Shown in pieces: positions 33,888 to 44,002 of a stretch of DNA of 64,000 bases. The stretch lies in the NCBI RefSeq assembly GCF_004339745.1, contig NZ_SMGP01000002.1, forward strand, positions 62,001 to 126,000, written 5' to 3'. This DNA comes from Paraburkholderia sp. BL9I2N2 (GTDB lineage Bacteria > Pseudomonadota > Gammaproteobacteria > Burkholderiales > Burkholderiaceae). The position numbers and the translations under genes are program-made. Below the pieces are notes generated by a model. The model ran no database searches. It worked only from the letters and a program-made list of their open reading frames with translations, and was not told where the DNA came from. How positions within the stretch are numbered: position 1 is the stretch's first letter; each line of letters opens with the position of its first letter.

Positions 33888-35224
33888 AGGTACACCCTGA
33901 CTGGAGGTGCGACCGGAACAAAACGACGATCAGAGAAAACAACAAAGTCGCCGCCCTGCTGATGCTTGATCGCCCACTGTCGAAAGTCGCTGTTGTGCAC
34001 CGGGTAGTAGACGTTGCCTTTGATAACCGGGTTGCCTATTGTGACGGATGCGTCGATATAAGGAAGGGTGATGGGGGTTTCGATGTAGGGGATATAAGAA
34101 GAGATTGCTGCGGCAGCGTCGAGTGGCATGACGATAACGCCATCGCGGCTCCAATGACCCAGATACTGTGATCGATCATCTTGCTCGTTGTCGGTGAATG
34201 TGTAGTTGTCTTTCACATACACCCAGATACCGGTCACCTCGGCTGTTGTTTTCCGCGAATTAACGTCTCTTGAGAGGCGGGCATGTCCAATGGCAGCGTA
34301 GAAGTTGAACGAACCGAGCGCGCCGGTGAGATCGTCGGGGGCACCGCCGCGCTCAAGATTGTCTGTCAGCAACAGGTTTATCTTCTGTCCGAATGTGCCA
34401 TCGACACCGGCACGTTGAAACTGAAAGTGACGGTGAAGGGAAATCGGATCTTTTTTGCAAATATCCGAAGCAAAAATATCAGTCACCTGGTCCTGATAGC
34501 GAGCGACGATGTCGTGGAGGGCCTTGATCGCTTTCGGCGCGCGAATAGCTTCCTTCACCAGATAGTCGTATTTGGCTTTTGCCCGAGGAAATTGGAGTAT
34601 CCAGTCCAGCTTAATCGTGGTTGTGTCGTGCATATCACGCGGGTAAGGCTTTCCGTCCTGATTAATTTCCTCAGTTTCGGCTGTGCCCGTTGGAGAATAA
34701 TTGAGCCTTCCCTCGAACCACCGCTCCATAAGAGCGGCAGACTTCGTCAGGTAGGTTTTGCGCATCGCGGCAGGAATCTCCTGTATGTCGAACGGCGGCA
34801 CCGTTTCCTTCTGTTTGGCAGGCTTCGACGGGTTGGGCGTTTCCAGCCAGGTTTTGAAGCGCGAACGCAACTCCATCATTTTCAGCAGGCCGTCGCCCGC
34901 CTGTGCCTTTGGTTTTCTGGAAGGTGCCGCGGGCGGTGGCTTCAGGATCTCACGTGTGGGTGCTGGAGCGTCTAATGACAGCCAGACACCGCCCACGATC
35001 CGGGCACCATCCTCTTTTCTCCAGCGCCATAGCAGCTTGTTGATTCTGTAATAAGACAGAGCCACTAACCGATGCTCCTTGATCCAGTTGTCGATTTGTG
35101 ACGATATCGATTGAATGCTTGTCCAGAGACTCATGCCGATAGCCGGAAAGTCAATACTTCCCGGTGCGGCCGAAGGATCGTGCAACGCGGGCGTACCGCG
35201 TGACTCATTGGTAACGCCAATCAA
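33884..35224 (-). CDS. DUF6402-like family protein
   Basis: A protein of up to 446 residues. The C-terminal half carries GSFNFYAAIGHARLSRD, VTGIWVYVKDNYTFTD, QYLGHWSRDGVIVMP and YPVHNSDFRQWAIKHQQGGD, a pattern I associate with DUF6402 proteins often found near type VI secretion genes in Burkholderiaceae. The middle is basic and Pro-rich. No signal peptide is present. The start is uncertain: TTG at 35224 or ATG at 35134 (MSLWTSIQ), neither with a good ribosome site. It is coupled to the membrane protein downstream. GC is lower than the flanks, consistent with transfer; no VgrG or other secretion gene is in the window. Confidence 0.7.
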   Translation of the reverse strand: MIGVTNESRGTPALHDPSAAPGSIDFPAIGMSLWTSIQSISSQIDNWIKEHRLVALSYYRINKLLWRWRKEDGARIVGGVWLSLDAPAPTREILKPPPAAPSRKPKAQAGDGLLKMMELRSRFKTWLETPNPSKPAKQKETVPPFDIQEIPAAMRKTYLTKSAALMERWFEGRLNYSPTGTAETEEINQDGKPYPRDMHDTTTIKLDWILQFPRAKAKYDYLVKEAIRAPKAIKALHDIVARYQDQVTDIFASDICKKDPISLHRHFQFQRAGVDGTFGQKINLLLTDNLERGGAPDDLTGALGSFNFYAAIGHARLSRDVNSRKTTAEVTGIWVYVKDNYTFTDNEQDDRSQYLGHWSRDGVIVMPLDAAAAISSYIPYIETPITLPYIDASVTIGNPVIKGNVYYPVHNSDFRQWAIKHQQGGDFVVFSDRRFVPVAPPVRVYL

Positions 35225-35460
35225 ACCGGCGACGCTCGCGCCGGTGTCATACCGCCACTCACACCTTCAGCGAGTCCCGCTCATTGAATGCCAGTGCCGT
35301 GAATTAGCGCAGTATGGTCTATGAATGGTGCAGCATACGCCTTACGTTCACGCCGATGTGTCAAGATTTATTGTGATGGCGCAGAGTGCCGAAACGCTCA
35401 ATAAAATTCGCATTCGAGTGGTATTAATTTGCGAGCATTTCACACGTGCCACAGACACCC

Positions 35461-36543
35461 TCAAATCGCCCGCGCCCGCCCCGGAAACGTCTCGTCAAAA
35501 TCCCCACTATCTTCCGCTTCCGCCGCCGTGCCGCGCTGCTCGCGATACATCATCGGCGGCAATCCGAATTGCTTGCGGAATTCGCGGCCCAGATGCGAGG
35601 CATCGGAAAACCCGCAACTCGACGCAATGTCGGCCACGGTCTTATCCGAACTCGTCAACAACCACGCGGCCGTGCGCAACCGCACCTGCTTCGCGTAGGC
35701 CTGCGGCGCCTTGCCCGTTTCCGCCTTAAATAGCCGCTCCAACTGACGCGGCGAAAGATCGAGCTTCCCGGCAAGTTCGTCGAGCGACAGCGAGCGCCCC
35801 ACGTGCTGCTCCATCAGCAGAATCGCGCGCTTGACCTTCGGATGCGCAGCGGGCGCGAGGCCCGGTGGATGCGGCTGCGGCGCGTTGCCTTTCTGCATGT
35901 CGTCGACGAGCAGAATGCGCAGCGCCTTCTGCACCGTGGCGGTTTCGAAATGTCGCAGCAGGATCGCGGCGGCCACGTCGATCGACGCGCGTCCGCCGGA
36001 ACACGTAATGCGCCGGCGGTCGATCACGAACAGCCGGTCGGCGACCAGCGCTTCCTCGTTGACCGACGGAAAGCGTTCGATGAAATCCCAGTAGTGAAAC
36101 CAGCTCACGCAAATGCGGTGGCCTTCGAGCACGCCCGCGCGCATCAGCGAGAACACGCCTGTGCACATGCCGACGAGCGTCGCATCGGTGGCGGCGGCGC
36201 GGCGGATGAAGGCAAGCGTGGCGTCGTTCGCGGCGGGTCCGGAATGCAGCAGACCGCCCACCACCACGACGTAATCGAACGGCTCGGCGCTGTCGAATGT
36301 CTCCCACGGCGTGATCTGGATGCCGCAACTCGCGCGTACCGGAGCAAGGGTTTCCCCTAGCACGCTCCACGAACAGCGTACGGGCTTGCTGAAATCGCCT
36401 TCGTCCGCGGACAGGCGCAACAGGTCGACGAAACCCGAAAACGCCGTCAGCGTGAAATTCGGCAACAGAATGATGCCGAAGCGGATGCGCTGCTTCGAGG
36501 TGCCGTCGATCGATTGAGGGGGAAGCGGTTCAGCGGAATTCAT
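35461..36543 (-). CDS. GlxA-family AraC-type regulator
   Basis: A 360-residue regulator with a DJ-1/PfpI-like domain (about 18-210: FGIILLPNFTLTAFSGFVDL, then VGMCTGVFSLMRAGVLEG) and a C-terminal AraC pair of helix-turn-helices (LAGKLDLSPRQLERLFKAE, then CGFSDASHLGREFRKQFG). It is more distant from the other two GlxA regulators here. It is divergent from the sdaA-soxBDAG block, so it is a candidate activator of sarcosine or serine catabolism, comparable in position and type to SouR or CdhR of Pseudomonas. The ATG at 36543 is preferred to one 14 codons upstream. Confidence 0.88.
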   Translation of the reverse strand: MNSAEPLPPQSIDGTSKQRIRFGIILLPNFTLTAFSGFVDLLRLSADEGDFSKPVRCSWSVLGETLAPVRASCGIQITPWETFDSAEPFDYVVVVGGLLHSGPAANDATLAFIRRAAATDATLVGMCTGVFSLMRAGVLEGHRICVSWFHYWDFIERFPSVNEEALVADRLFVIDRRRITCSGGRASIDVAAAILLRHFETATVQKALRILLVDDMQKGNAPQPHPPGLAPAAHPKVKRAILLMEQHVGRSLSLDELAGKLDLSPRQLERLFKAETGKAPQAYAKQVRLRTAAWLLTSSDKTVADIASSCGFSDASHLGREFRKQFGLPPMMYREQRGTAAEAEDSGDFDETFPGRARAI

Positions 36544-36845
36544 GCATGCAGCCAGCAAGGGTAAGGGTTGGATCAAGCATAGCACCGGGGACGGCGGCCA
36601 CCGCGTCCGGGCGCGCCGGCGGCATGACCGGTTGCGCGCCCGGCATCGTCAGCATCGCCAGCCACAAGCCGGACGCATGTCGCAAATGCGTCAGAAGTCT
36701 TCGTAAATACGCCGCGGACCTTTGCCGGCGGCCGCGTTGACGCCACTATCCCACTGTCATGCCGTTTTTATTCTATCGATTCAATTTGACGTGCGGTGCA
36801 ATAGAGGCAAATCCACCCAAGGCATCGCAACACACAAGGCACGCC
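36544..36845. other. divergent intergenic region, regulator/sdaA
   Basis: About 300 bases between the GlxA-type regulator (minus) and sdaA (plus). TTGACG occurs at 36737-36742 and again near 36786, but no good minus-10 is at proper spacing. This is the expected site for an activator bound upstream of a weak promoter. No gene seen. Confidence 0.4.
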
Positions 36846-38240
<1,395 letters not shown>

Positions 38241-38296
38241 TTCCGCTTTTAGCCAATACGAAACACCAGTAAAGACAGCACCAACAAGGACCCACG

Positions 38297-39541
38297 ATGA
38301 GCCGCTATTCGATATTCAGCCTGTTGCGCAACGGGATGTCGTATCACGAGAACTGGGAGCGACAGTGGAAGAGCCCCGAGCCCAAGCGTGAGTACGACGT
38401 CGTGATCGTCGGCGGCGGTGGGCATGGTCTCGCCACGGCGTATTACCTCGCCAAGGAACACGGCGTGCGCAATGTCGCCGTGCTGGAGAAGGGCTGGATC
38501 GGCGGCGGCAATACGGCGCGCAATACGACCATCGTGCGCTCGAACTATCTGTGGGACGAGTCGGCCGCGCTCTACGAAAAAGCGATGAAGCTGTGGGAAG
38601 GGCTCTCGCAGGATCTGAACTACAACGTCATGTTCAGCCAGCGCGGCGTGATGAACCTCGCGCACACGTTGCAGGACGTGCGCGACACCGAGCGCCGCGT
38701 GAATGCGAACCGGCTGAACGGTGTGGACGCCGAATTTCTCACGCCCGCGCAGATCAAGGAAATCGAGCCGACCATCAATCTGAACAGCCGCTATCCGGTG
38801 CTCGGCGCGTCGATCCAGCGGCGCGGCGGCGTGGCGCGCCACGATGCGGTGGCCTGGGGTTTCGCGCGCGGCGCGGATCAGGCCGGTGTCGATATCGTGC
38901 AGAACTGCCAGGTCACGGGCATTCGCCGCAACGGCAGCCAGGTGATCGGCGTGGACACCACGAAGGGTTTCATCAAGGCGAAGAAAGTCGCGATCGTGGC
39001 GGCGGGCAATACCTCGTCACTCGCCGACATGGCCGGCGTGCGGTTGCCGCTGGAGAGCCATCCGTTGCAGGCGCTGGTGTCGGAACCGATCAAGCCGGTG
39101 GTCAACACGGTGGTGATGTCGAACGCGGTGCACGCGTATATCAGCCAGTCCGACAAGGGCGATCTGGTGATCGGCGCGGGCGTCGACCAGTACACGGGTT
39201 TTGGTCAGCGCGGCAGTTTCCAGATTATCGAAGGCACGCTTGAAGCGATCGTTGAAATGTTCCCAGTGTTCTCGCGCGTGCGGATGAACCGCCAGTGGGG
39301 CGGCATTGTGGATGTGTCGCCCGACGCGTGCCCGATCATCAGCAAGACCGATGTGAAGGGGCTGTACTTCAATTGCGGCTGGGGCACGGGCGGTTTCAAG
39401 GCGACGCCGGGTTCCGGGTGGGCCTATGCGCACACTATTGCGAAGGATGAGCCGCATCCGCTGAACGCGCCGTTCTCGCTGGAGCGTTTCTATACCGGCC
39501 ACCTGATCGACGAACACGGCGCCGCCGCTGTTGCCCACTAA
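38297..39541 (+). CDS. soxB: sarcosine oxidase subunit beta
   Basis: A 414-residue FAD/FMN subunit of heterotetrameric sarcosine oxidase, which demethylates sarcosine to glycine and passes the one-carbon unit to tetrahydrofolate. The dinucleotide-binding site is VVIVGGGGHGLATAYYLA (about 35-52). HDAVAWGFARGADQAG holds the His that usually bears the covalent FMN, and FNCGWGTGGFKATPGSG is conserved near the C-terminus. First gene of soxBDAG, 27 bases before soxD. Confidence 0.96.
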   Translation: MSRYSIFSLLRNGMSYHENWERQWKSPEPKREYDVVIVGGGGHGLATAYYLAKEHGVRNVAVLEKGWIGGGNTARNTTIVRSNYLWDESAALYEKAMKLWEGLSQDLNYNVMFSQRGVMNLAHTLQDVRDTERRVNANRLNGVDAEFLTPAQIKEIEPTINLNSRYPVLGASIQRRGGVARHDAVAWGFARGADQAGVDIVQNCQVTGIRRNGSQVIGVDTTKGFIKAKKVAIVAAGNTSSLADMAGVRLPLESHPLQALVSEPIKPVVNTVVMSNAVHAYISQSDKGDLVIGAGVDQYTGFGQRGSFQIIEGTLEAIVEMFPVFSRVRMNRQWGGIVDVSPDACPIISKTDVKGLYFNCGWGTGGFKATPGSGWAYAHTIAKDEPHPLNAPFSLERFYTGHLIDEHGAAAVAH

Positions 39542-39568
39542 CGCTCGCACTGCGACTAGGAGAACGAG

Positions 39569-39895
39569 ATGCTATTGATCGAATGCCCGTGGTGCGGGCC
39601 ACGCGCCGAAACCGAATTTTCCTGCGGCGGCGAAGCGGACATTGCCCGTCCGCTCGACACCGAGAAACTTACCGACAAGGAATGGGGCGACTACCTGTTC
39701 ATGCGCAAGAACTCGCGCGGCGTGCATCGCGAGCAATGGATGCATACGCAAGGCTGCCGCCGCTGGTTCAAGGCGCAGCGCGACACGGTGAGCTACGAGA
39801 TCCAGGGCTACGAGACGTTCGAGCGTCCTTTGCTCGCCATGGACAGCACTGACGCTAAAGCACAGAACAAGGCACAAGAGGGCAAGGCATCATGA
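39569..39895 (+). CDS. soxD: sarcosine oxidase subunit delta
   Basis: A 108-residue zinc-binding subunit of sarcosine oxidase. IECPWCGPR (Cys6, Cys9) and later HTQGCRRWF supply metal ligands. AGGAGAACGAG precedes the ATG. It overlaps soxA by four bases (ATGA). Confidence 0.94.
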   Translation: MLLIECPWCGPRAETEFSCGGEADIARPLDTEKLTDKEWGDYLFMRKNSRGVHREQWMHTQGCRRWFKAQRDTVSYEIQGYETFERPLLAMDSTDAKAQNKAQEGKAS

Positions 39896-42894
39896 GCCAG
39901 AAAGACCGACTCCCCAACGGTGGGCGCATCAATCGCGCAATGCCGCTGACGTTCACCTTCAACGGCCGCCAGTACCAGGGCTATCAGGGCGACACGCTGG
40001 CTTCGGCGCTGCTCGCGAACGGCGAGCATTTCGTCGCGCGCAGCTGGAAATACCACCGGCCGCGCGGCATCGTCACGGCGGGGGTGGAAGAGCCGAATGC
40101 CGTCGTGCAACTCGAAACCGGCGCGTACACGGTGCCGAATGCGCGAGCCACCGAAGTCGAGCTGTATCAGGGTCTGGTGGCCACAAGCGTGAACGCGAAG
40201 CCGAGCATCGAGAAAGACCGCATGGCGGTCAATCAGAAGTTCTCGCGCTTCATTCCAGCGGGCTTCTACTACAAGACCTTCATGTGGCCGCGCAAATTCT
40301 GGCCGAAGTATGAAGAAGTGATCCGCGACGCCGCCGGTCTCGGCAAGGCGCCGGAACACACGGACGCGGACCGCTACGACAAGTGCTTTGCGCATTGCGA
40401 CGTGCTGGTGGTGGGCGGCGGCCCGACCGGCCTTGCGGCCGCGCATGCCGCCGCGTTGTCCGGCGCGCGCGTGACACTGATTGACGATCAGCCGGAACTC
40501 GGTGGCTCACTGCTGTCGTGCCGCGCGGAGATCGACGGCAAGCCCGCGCTGCAATGGGTGCAGAAGATCGAAGACGAACTGCGGCAAATGCCCGACGTGA
40601 AGATCCTGTGCCGCAGCACCGCGTTCGGCTATCAGGACCACAACCTCGTGACGGTGACGCAGCGGCTCACCGAGCATCTGCCGGTGTCGCAGCGCAAGGG
40701 CACGCGCGAACTGATGTGGAAGATTCGCGCGAAACGCGTGATTCTCGCGACCGGCGCGCATGAGCGGCCCATCGTGTTCGGCAACAACGATCTTCCCGGC
40801 GTGATGTTGGCGTCCGCTGTGTCGACCTATCTGCATCGCTATGCGGTGCTGCCGGGCCGCAACGCCGTGGTGTTCACCAACAACGACGATGGCTATCAGT
40901 GCGCCCTCGATCTGAAATCGGCCGGCGCCCAGGTGACGGTAGTCGATCCGCGCGCGAGCGAATCGAAGGGCACGCTGCCCGCGCTCGCACGGCGCTATGG
41001 CGTCAAGGTGATGAACGGCGTCGTGATCACGGCGGCGCACGGCAAACTGCGCGTGGCCTCGGTGGACGTCGCGCCGTATTCGAACGGACAGGTCGGTGCG
41101 AAGCAGGGCGAACTGTCCTGCGATCTGCTCGCGATGTCCGGCGGCTGGAGCCCGGTGCTGCATCTGTTCGCGCAATCGGGCGGCAAGGCCCACTGGCATG
41201 ACGAGAAGGCCTGCTTCGTGCCGGGCAAGGCGATGCAGCCGGAGACGAGCGTCGGCGCGTGTGCCGGCGACTTCACGCTGGGCCAGGGCATCCGCTTTGC
41301 TGTCGATGCCGGCATCGAGGCGGCGCGCGCGGCGGGCTTTATCGTCGCGCGGCCGAATCCGGTGCAGGTAGCCGAGATCATGGAAGCGAAGATGCAGCCG
41401 CTGTGGCTGGTCGGTGGTCGCGAGTTGGCTACGCGCGGGCCGAAGCAGTTCATCGATTTCCAGAACGACGTGTCGGCCGCGGATATTTTCCTCGCGGCGC
41501 GCGAGGGCTTCGAATCGGTCGAACACGTAAAACGCTATACGGCGATGGGTTTCGGCACCGACCAGGGCAAGCTCGGCAACATCAACGGCATGGCGATTCT
41601 CGCGCAGGCGCTCGGCAAGACGATTCCCGAGACCGGCACGACGACCTTCCGGCCGAACTACACGCCCGTCACGTTTGGCACGTTTGCCGGCCGCGAACTG
41701 GGCGAGTTTCTCGATCCCGTGCGCAAGACGGCGGTGCATGAATGGCACGTGGAAAACGGCGCGGCCTTCGAGGACGTGGGCAACTGGAAGCGTCCGTGGT
41801 ACTACCCGAAAGCGGGCGAAGACATGCACGCGGCGGTGGCGCGTGAATCGCTCGCGGTGCGTACGAGCGTCGGCATTCTCGACGCCTCGACGCTCGGCAA
41901 GATCGACATTCAGGGCCCTGATTCGGCCAGGCTGCTGAACTGGGTCTACACGAATCCGTGGAGCAAGCTGGAAGTCGGCAAGTGCCGCTACGGCCTGATG
42001 CTCGACGAAAACGGCATGATCTTCGACGACGGCGTGACCGTGCGCCTCGCCAACCAGCACTACATGATGACGACCACCACCGGCGGCGCGGCACGCGTGC
42101 TGACGTGGCTCGAACGCTGGCTGCAAACCGAATGGCCGGACATGCGCGTGCGGCTCGCGTCGGTGACGGATCATTGGGCGACCTTCGCCGTGGTCGGCCC
42201 GAACAGCCGCAAGGTGCTGCAGAAGGTCTGCCAGGACATCGACTTCGCGAACGCGGCGTTTCCGTTCATGAGCTATCGCGAAGGCACCGTTGCTGGTGCG
42301 GCCTCGCGTGTGATGCGCATCAGTTTCTCGGGCGAACTCGCTTATGAAGTGAACGTGCCGGCCAACGTCGGACGCGCGGTGTGGGAAGCGCTGATGGCCG
42401 CGGGCGCGGAGTTCGACATCACGCCGTACGGCACCGAAACCATGCACGTGCTGCGCGCGGAGAAGGGCTACATCATCGTCGGCCAGGATACGGACGGTTC
42501 GATGACGCCGTACGATCTCGGCATGGGCGGGCTCGTCGCGAAGTCGAAGGACTTTCTGGGCAAGCGTTCGCTGACCCGCTCGGACACGGCGAAGGCAGGG
42601 CGCAAGCAGCTGGTCGGCTTGCTCTCGGACGACCCGTCGTTCGTGATACCCGAGGGTTCGCAGATCGTTGCGGGTCCGTTCCAGGGCGAGACGGCGGCGA
42701 TGCTCGGCCACGTCACGTCGAGCTATTACAGCCCGATCCTGAAGCGTTCGATCGCGATGACGGTCGTGAAGGGCGGCCTCGACAAGATCGGCGAGACGGT
42801 CACGATTCCGCTTTCGAGCGGCAAACAGATTGCAGCGAAGGTCACCAGTTCGGTGTTCTACGACAGCGAAGGAGCACGTCAACATGTGGAATGA
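39892..42894 (+). CDS. soxA: sarcosine oxidase subunit alpha
   Basis: A 1000-residue subunit. In order: an N-terminal 2Fe-2S-ferredoxin-like fold without cluster Cys (LTFTFNGRQYQGYQGDTLAS), an NAD-binding domain (VLVVGGGPTGLAAAHAAAL, about 168-186), and a C-terminal folate-binding aminomethyltransferase domain (from about 600; VGILDASTLGKIDIQGPDS, then FSGELAYEVNVP). It channels the iminium to tetrahydrofolate to give methylene-THF. It overlaps soxG by 11 bases. Confidence 0.97.
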   Translation: MSQKDRLPNGGRINRAMPLTFTFNGRQYQGYQGDTLASALLANGEHFVARSWKYHRPRGIVTAGVEEPNAVVQLETGAYTVPNARATEVELYQGLVATSVNAKPSIEKDRMAVNQKFSRFIPAGFYYKTFMWPRKFWPKYEEVIRDAAGLGKAPEHTDADRYDKCFAHCDVLVVGGGPTGLAAAHAAALSGARVTLIDDQPELGGSLLSCRAEIDGKPALQWVQKIEDELRQMPDVKILCRSTAFGYQDHNLVTVTQRLTEHLPVSQRKGTRELMWKIRAKRVILATGAHERPIVFGNNDLPGVMLASAVSTYLHRYAVLPGRNAVVFTNNDDGYQCALDLKSAGAQVTVVDPRASESKGTLPALARRYGVKVMNGVVITAAHGKLRVASVDVAPYSNGQVGAKQGELSCDLLAMSGGWSPVLHLFAQSGGKAHWHDEKACFVPGKAMQPETSVGACAGDFTLGQGIRFAVDAGIEAARAAGFIVARPNPVQVAEIMEAKMQPLWLVGGRELATRGPKQFIDFQNDVSAADIFLAAREGFESVEHVKRYTAMGFGTDQGKLGNINGMAILAQALGKTIPETGTTTFRPNYTPVTFGTFAGRELGEFLDPVRKTAVHEWHVENGAAFEDVGNWKRPWYYPKAGEDMHAAVARESLAVRTSVGILDASTLGKIDIQGPDSARLLNWVYTNPWSKLEVGKCRYGLMLDENGMIFDDGVTVRLANQHYMMTTTTGGAARVLTWLERWLQTEWPDMRVRLASVTDHWATFAVVGPNSRKVLQKVCQDIDFANAAFPFMSYREGTVAGAASRVMRISFSGELAYEVNVPANVGRAVWEALMAAGAEFDITPYGTETMHVLRAEKGYIIVGQDTDGSMTPYDLGMGGLVAKSKDFLGKRSLTRSDTAKAGRKQLVGLLSDDPSFVIPEGSQIVAGPFQGETAAMLGHVTSSYYSPILKRSIAMTVVKGGLDKIGETVTIPLSSGKQIAAKVTSSVFYDSEGARQHVE

Positions 42895-43540
42895 AACCAG
42901 AGGGACGGCGTTGGTCGTGGATCGTGCTGTCGGCAAGCAGACCGGCGTATGGCAGGAGTCGCCGCTGGTGGGCGCGGACGCGCTGCTGAAGAAGCATCAG
43001 GCGACGGCATCCGCCGCGTTCAGGTTGAGCGAGCGGCCGTTCCTGGAACTCGTGAACGTGCGCGGCGATACGCGTGACGCCGCGTTCGTGCGCGCGGTGG
43101 AGAGTGTGATCGGCTGCCGTCCGCCTGAAAAGGCGAACACGGTGGCGCGCGGCAACGGCTACGACGTGATGTGGCTCGGCCCGGACGAGTGGCTGGTGCG
43201 CTCGGCCGCCGCGCACGACGCGACGCGTACCGCTCCGCTGCAGGCGAAACTCGGCGCTGCGTTCGCGGGCCTGTTCGCCTCGGCGGTGGATATCGGCAGC
43301 GGTTATACGGTGCTAGAAATCAGCGGCACGCGCACGCGTGAAGTGCTGTCGCGCGGTTGTCCGCTCGATTTGCATCCCAAGCTGTTTGGCGAAGGGCAAT
43401 GCGCGCAGAGCCACTATTTCAAGGCATCAATGACGTTGCTGCCCACCGGTGCGAGCAGTTTCGACATTGTCGTGCGCCGCAGCTTTGCGGACTACTTCGT
43501 CAAGATCATGCTCGACGCGGCCGAGCCGCTGATGTCGTAA
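42884..43540 (+). CDS. soxG: sarcosine oxidase subunit gamma
   Basis: A 218-residue subunit resembling part of the folate-binding aminomethyltransferase fold, with VMWLGPDEWLVRS, VDIGSGYTVLEISGTRTREV and a conserved CPLDLHP. The ATG at 42884 overlaps the soxA stop and has GGAGCACG upstream. It completes the tetrameric enzyme. Confidence 0.94.
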   Translation: MWNETRGTALVVDRAVGKQTGVWQESPLVGADALLKKHQATASAAFRLSERPFLELVNVRGDTRDAAFVRAVESVIGCRPPEKANTVARGNGYDVMWLGPDEWLVRSAAAHDATRTAPLQAKLGAAFAGLFASAVDIGSGYTVLEISGTRTREVLSRGCPLDLHPKLFGEGQCAQSHYFKASMTLLPTGASSFDIVVRRSFADYFVKIMLDAAEPLMS

Positions 43541-43596
43541 GGCGCGGCGAGCGTCAGTCCCTACACCGCTCGCGCCTTTCGTGCTGAATCATCGCC

Positions 43597-43860
43597 ATGA
43601 CGTCGACACGTCTAGCCACCGCGCGTCTCACCGAGCGCGCGTGCCTCGAAGGCGATGCCCATGCCGCGCTCGCGCTGCTCGATCAGAGCATCGTGCTGCG
43701 GCATAGGCGCATCGCGCTGATCCGTTATCTGCTTGCGCAGCAACTCGGCGCGCCGCTGCAGGCGCGGCACCACGCATACGTCGAAAAAATCGCCGCACGG
43801 TTGAGCGCGGATGCGCTCGCGCGCATTGCCGGCGCCGCGCGGGCGCGTCTGCGGTCCTAA
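43597..43860 (+). CDS. hypothetical 87-residue helical protein
   Basis: Not recognised. It is a predicted all-helical basic protein (TARLTERACLEGDAHAALA, then LIRYLLAQQLGAPLQARHHAY) with no membrane segment or signal. It lies 56 bases after soxG on the same strand and could be a distal member of that operon. Codon use is like its neighbours, but there is no clear ribosome site, and another plus-strand frame overlaps its first part. Moderately likely to be real. Confidence 0.45.
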   Translation: MTSTRLATARLTERACLEGDAHAALALLDQSIVLRHRRIALIRYLLAQQLGAPLQARHHAYVEKIAARLSADALARIAGAARARLRS

Positions 43861-44002
43861 GCCTCGCGATCCGCGTGTGTGGAACGACGCACCCGTTCCA
43901 TCCCGATGACGTATTTCTTCTATGTGGCCGATTTATGTCGGCGTCTACTGAAAACGCCTCGGAGCACTCACGCGGCACTCGCCGCATCAACCAGGGGATG
44001 AC

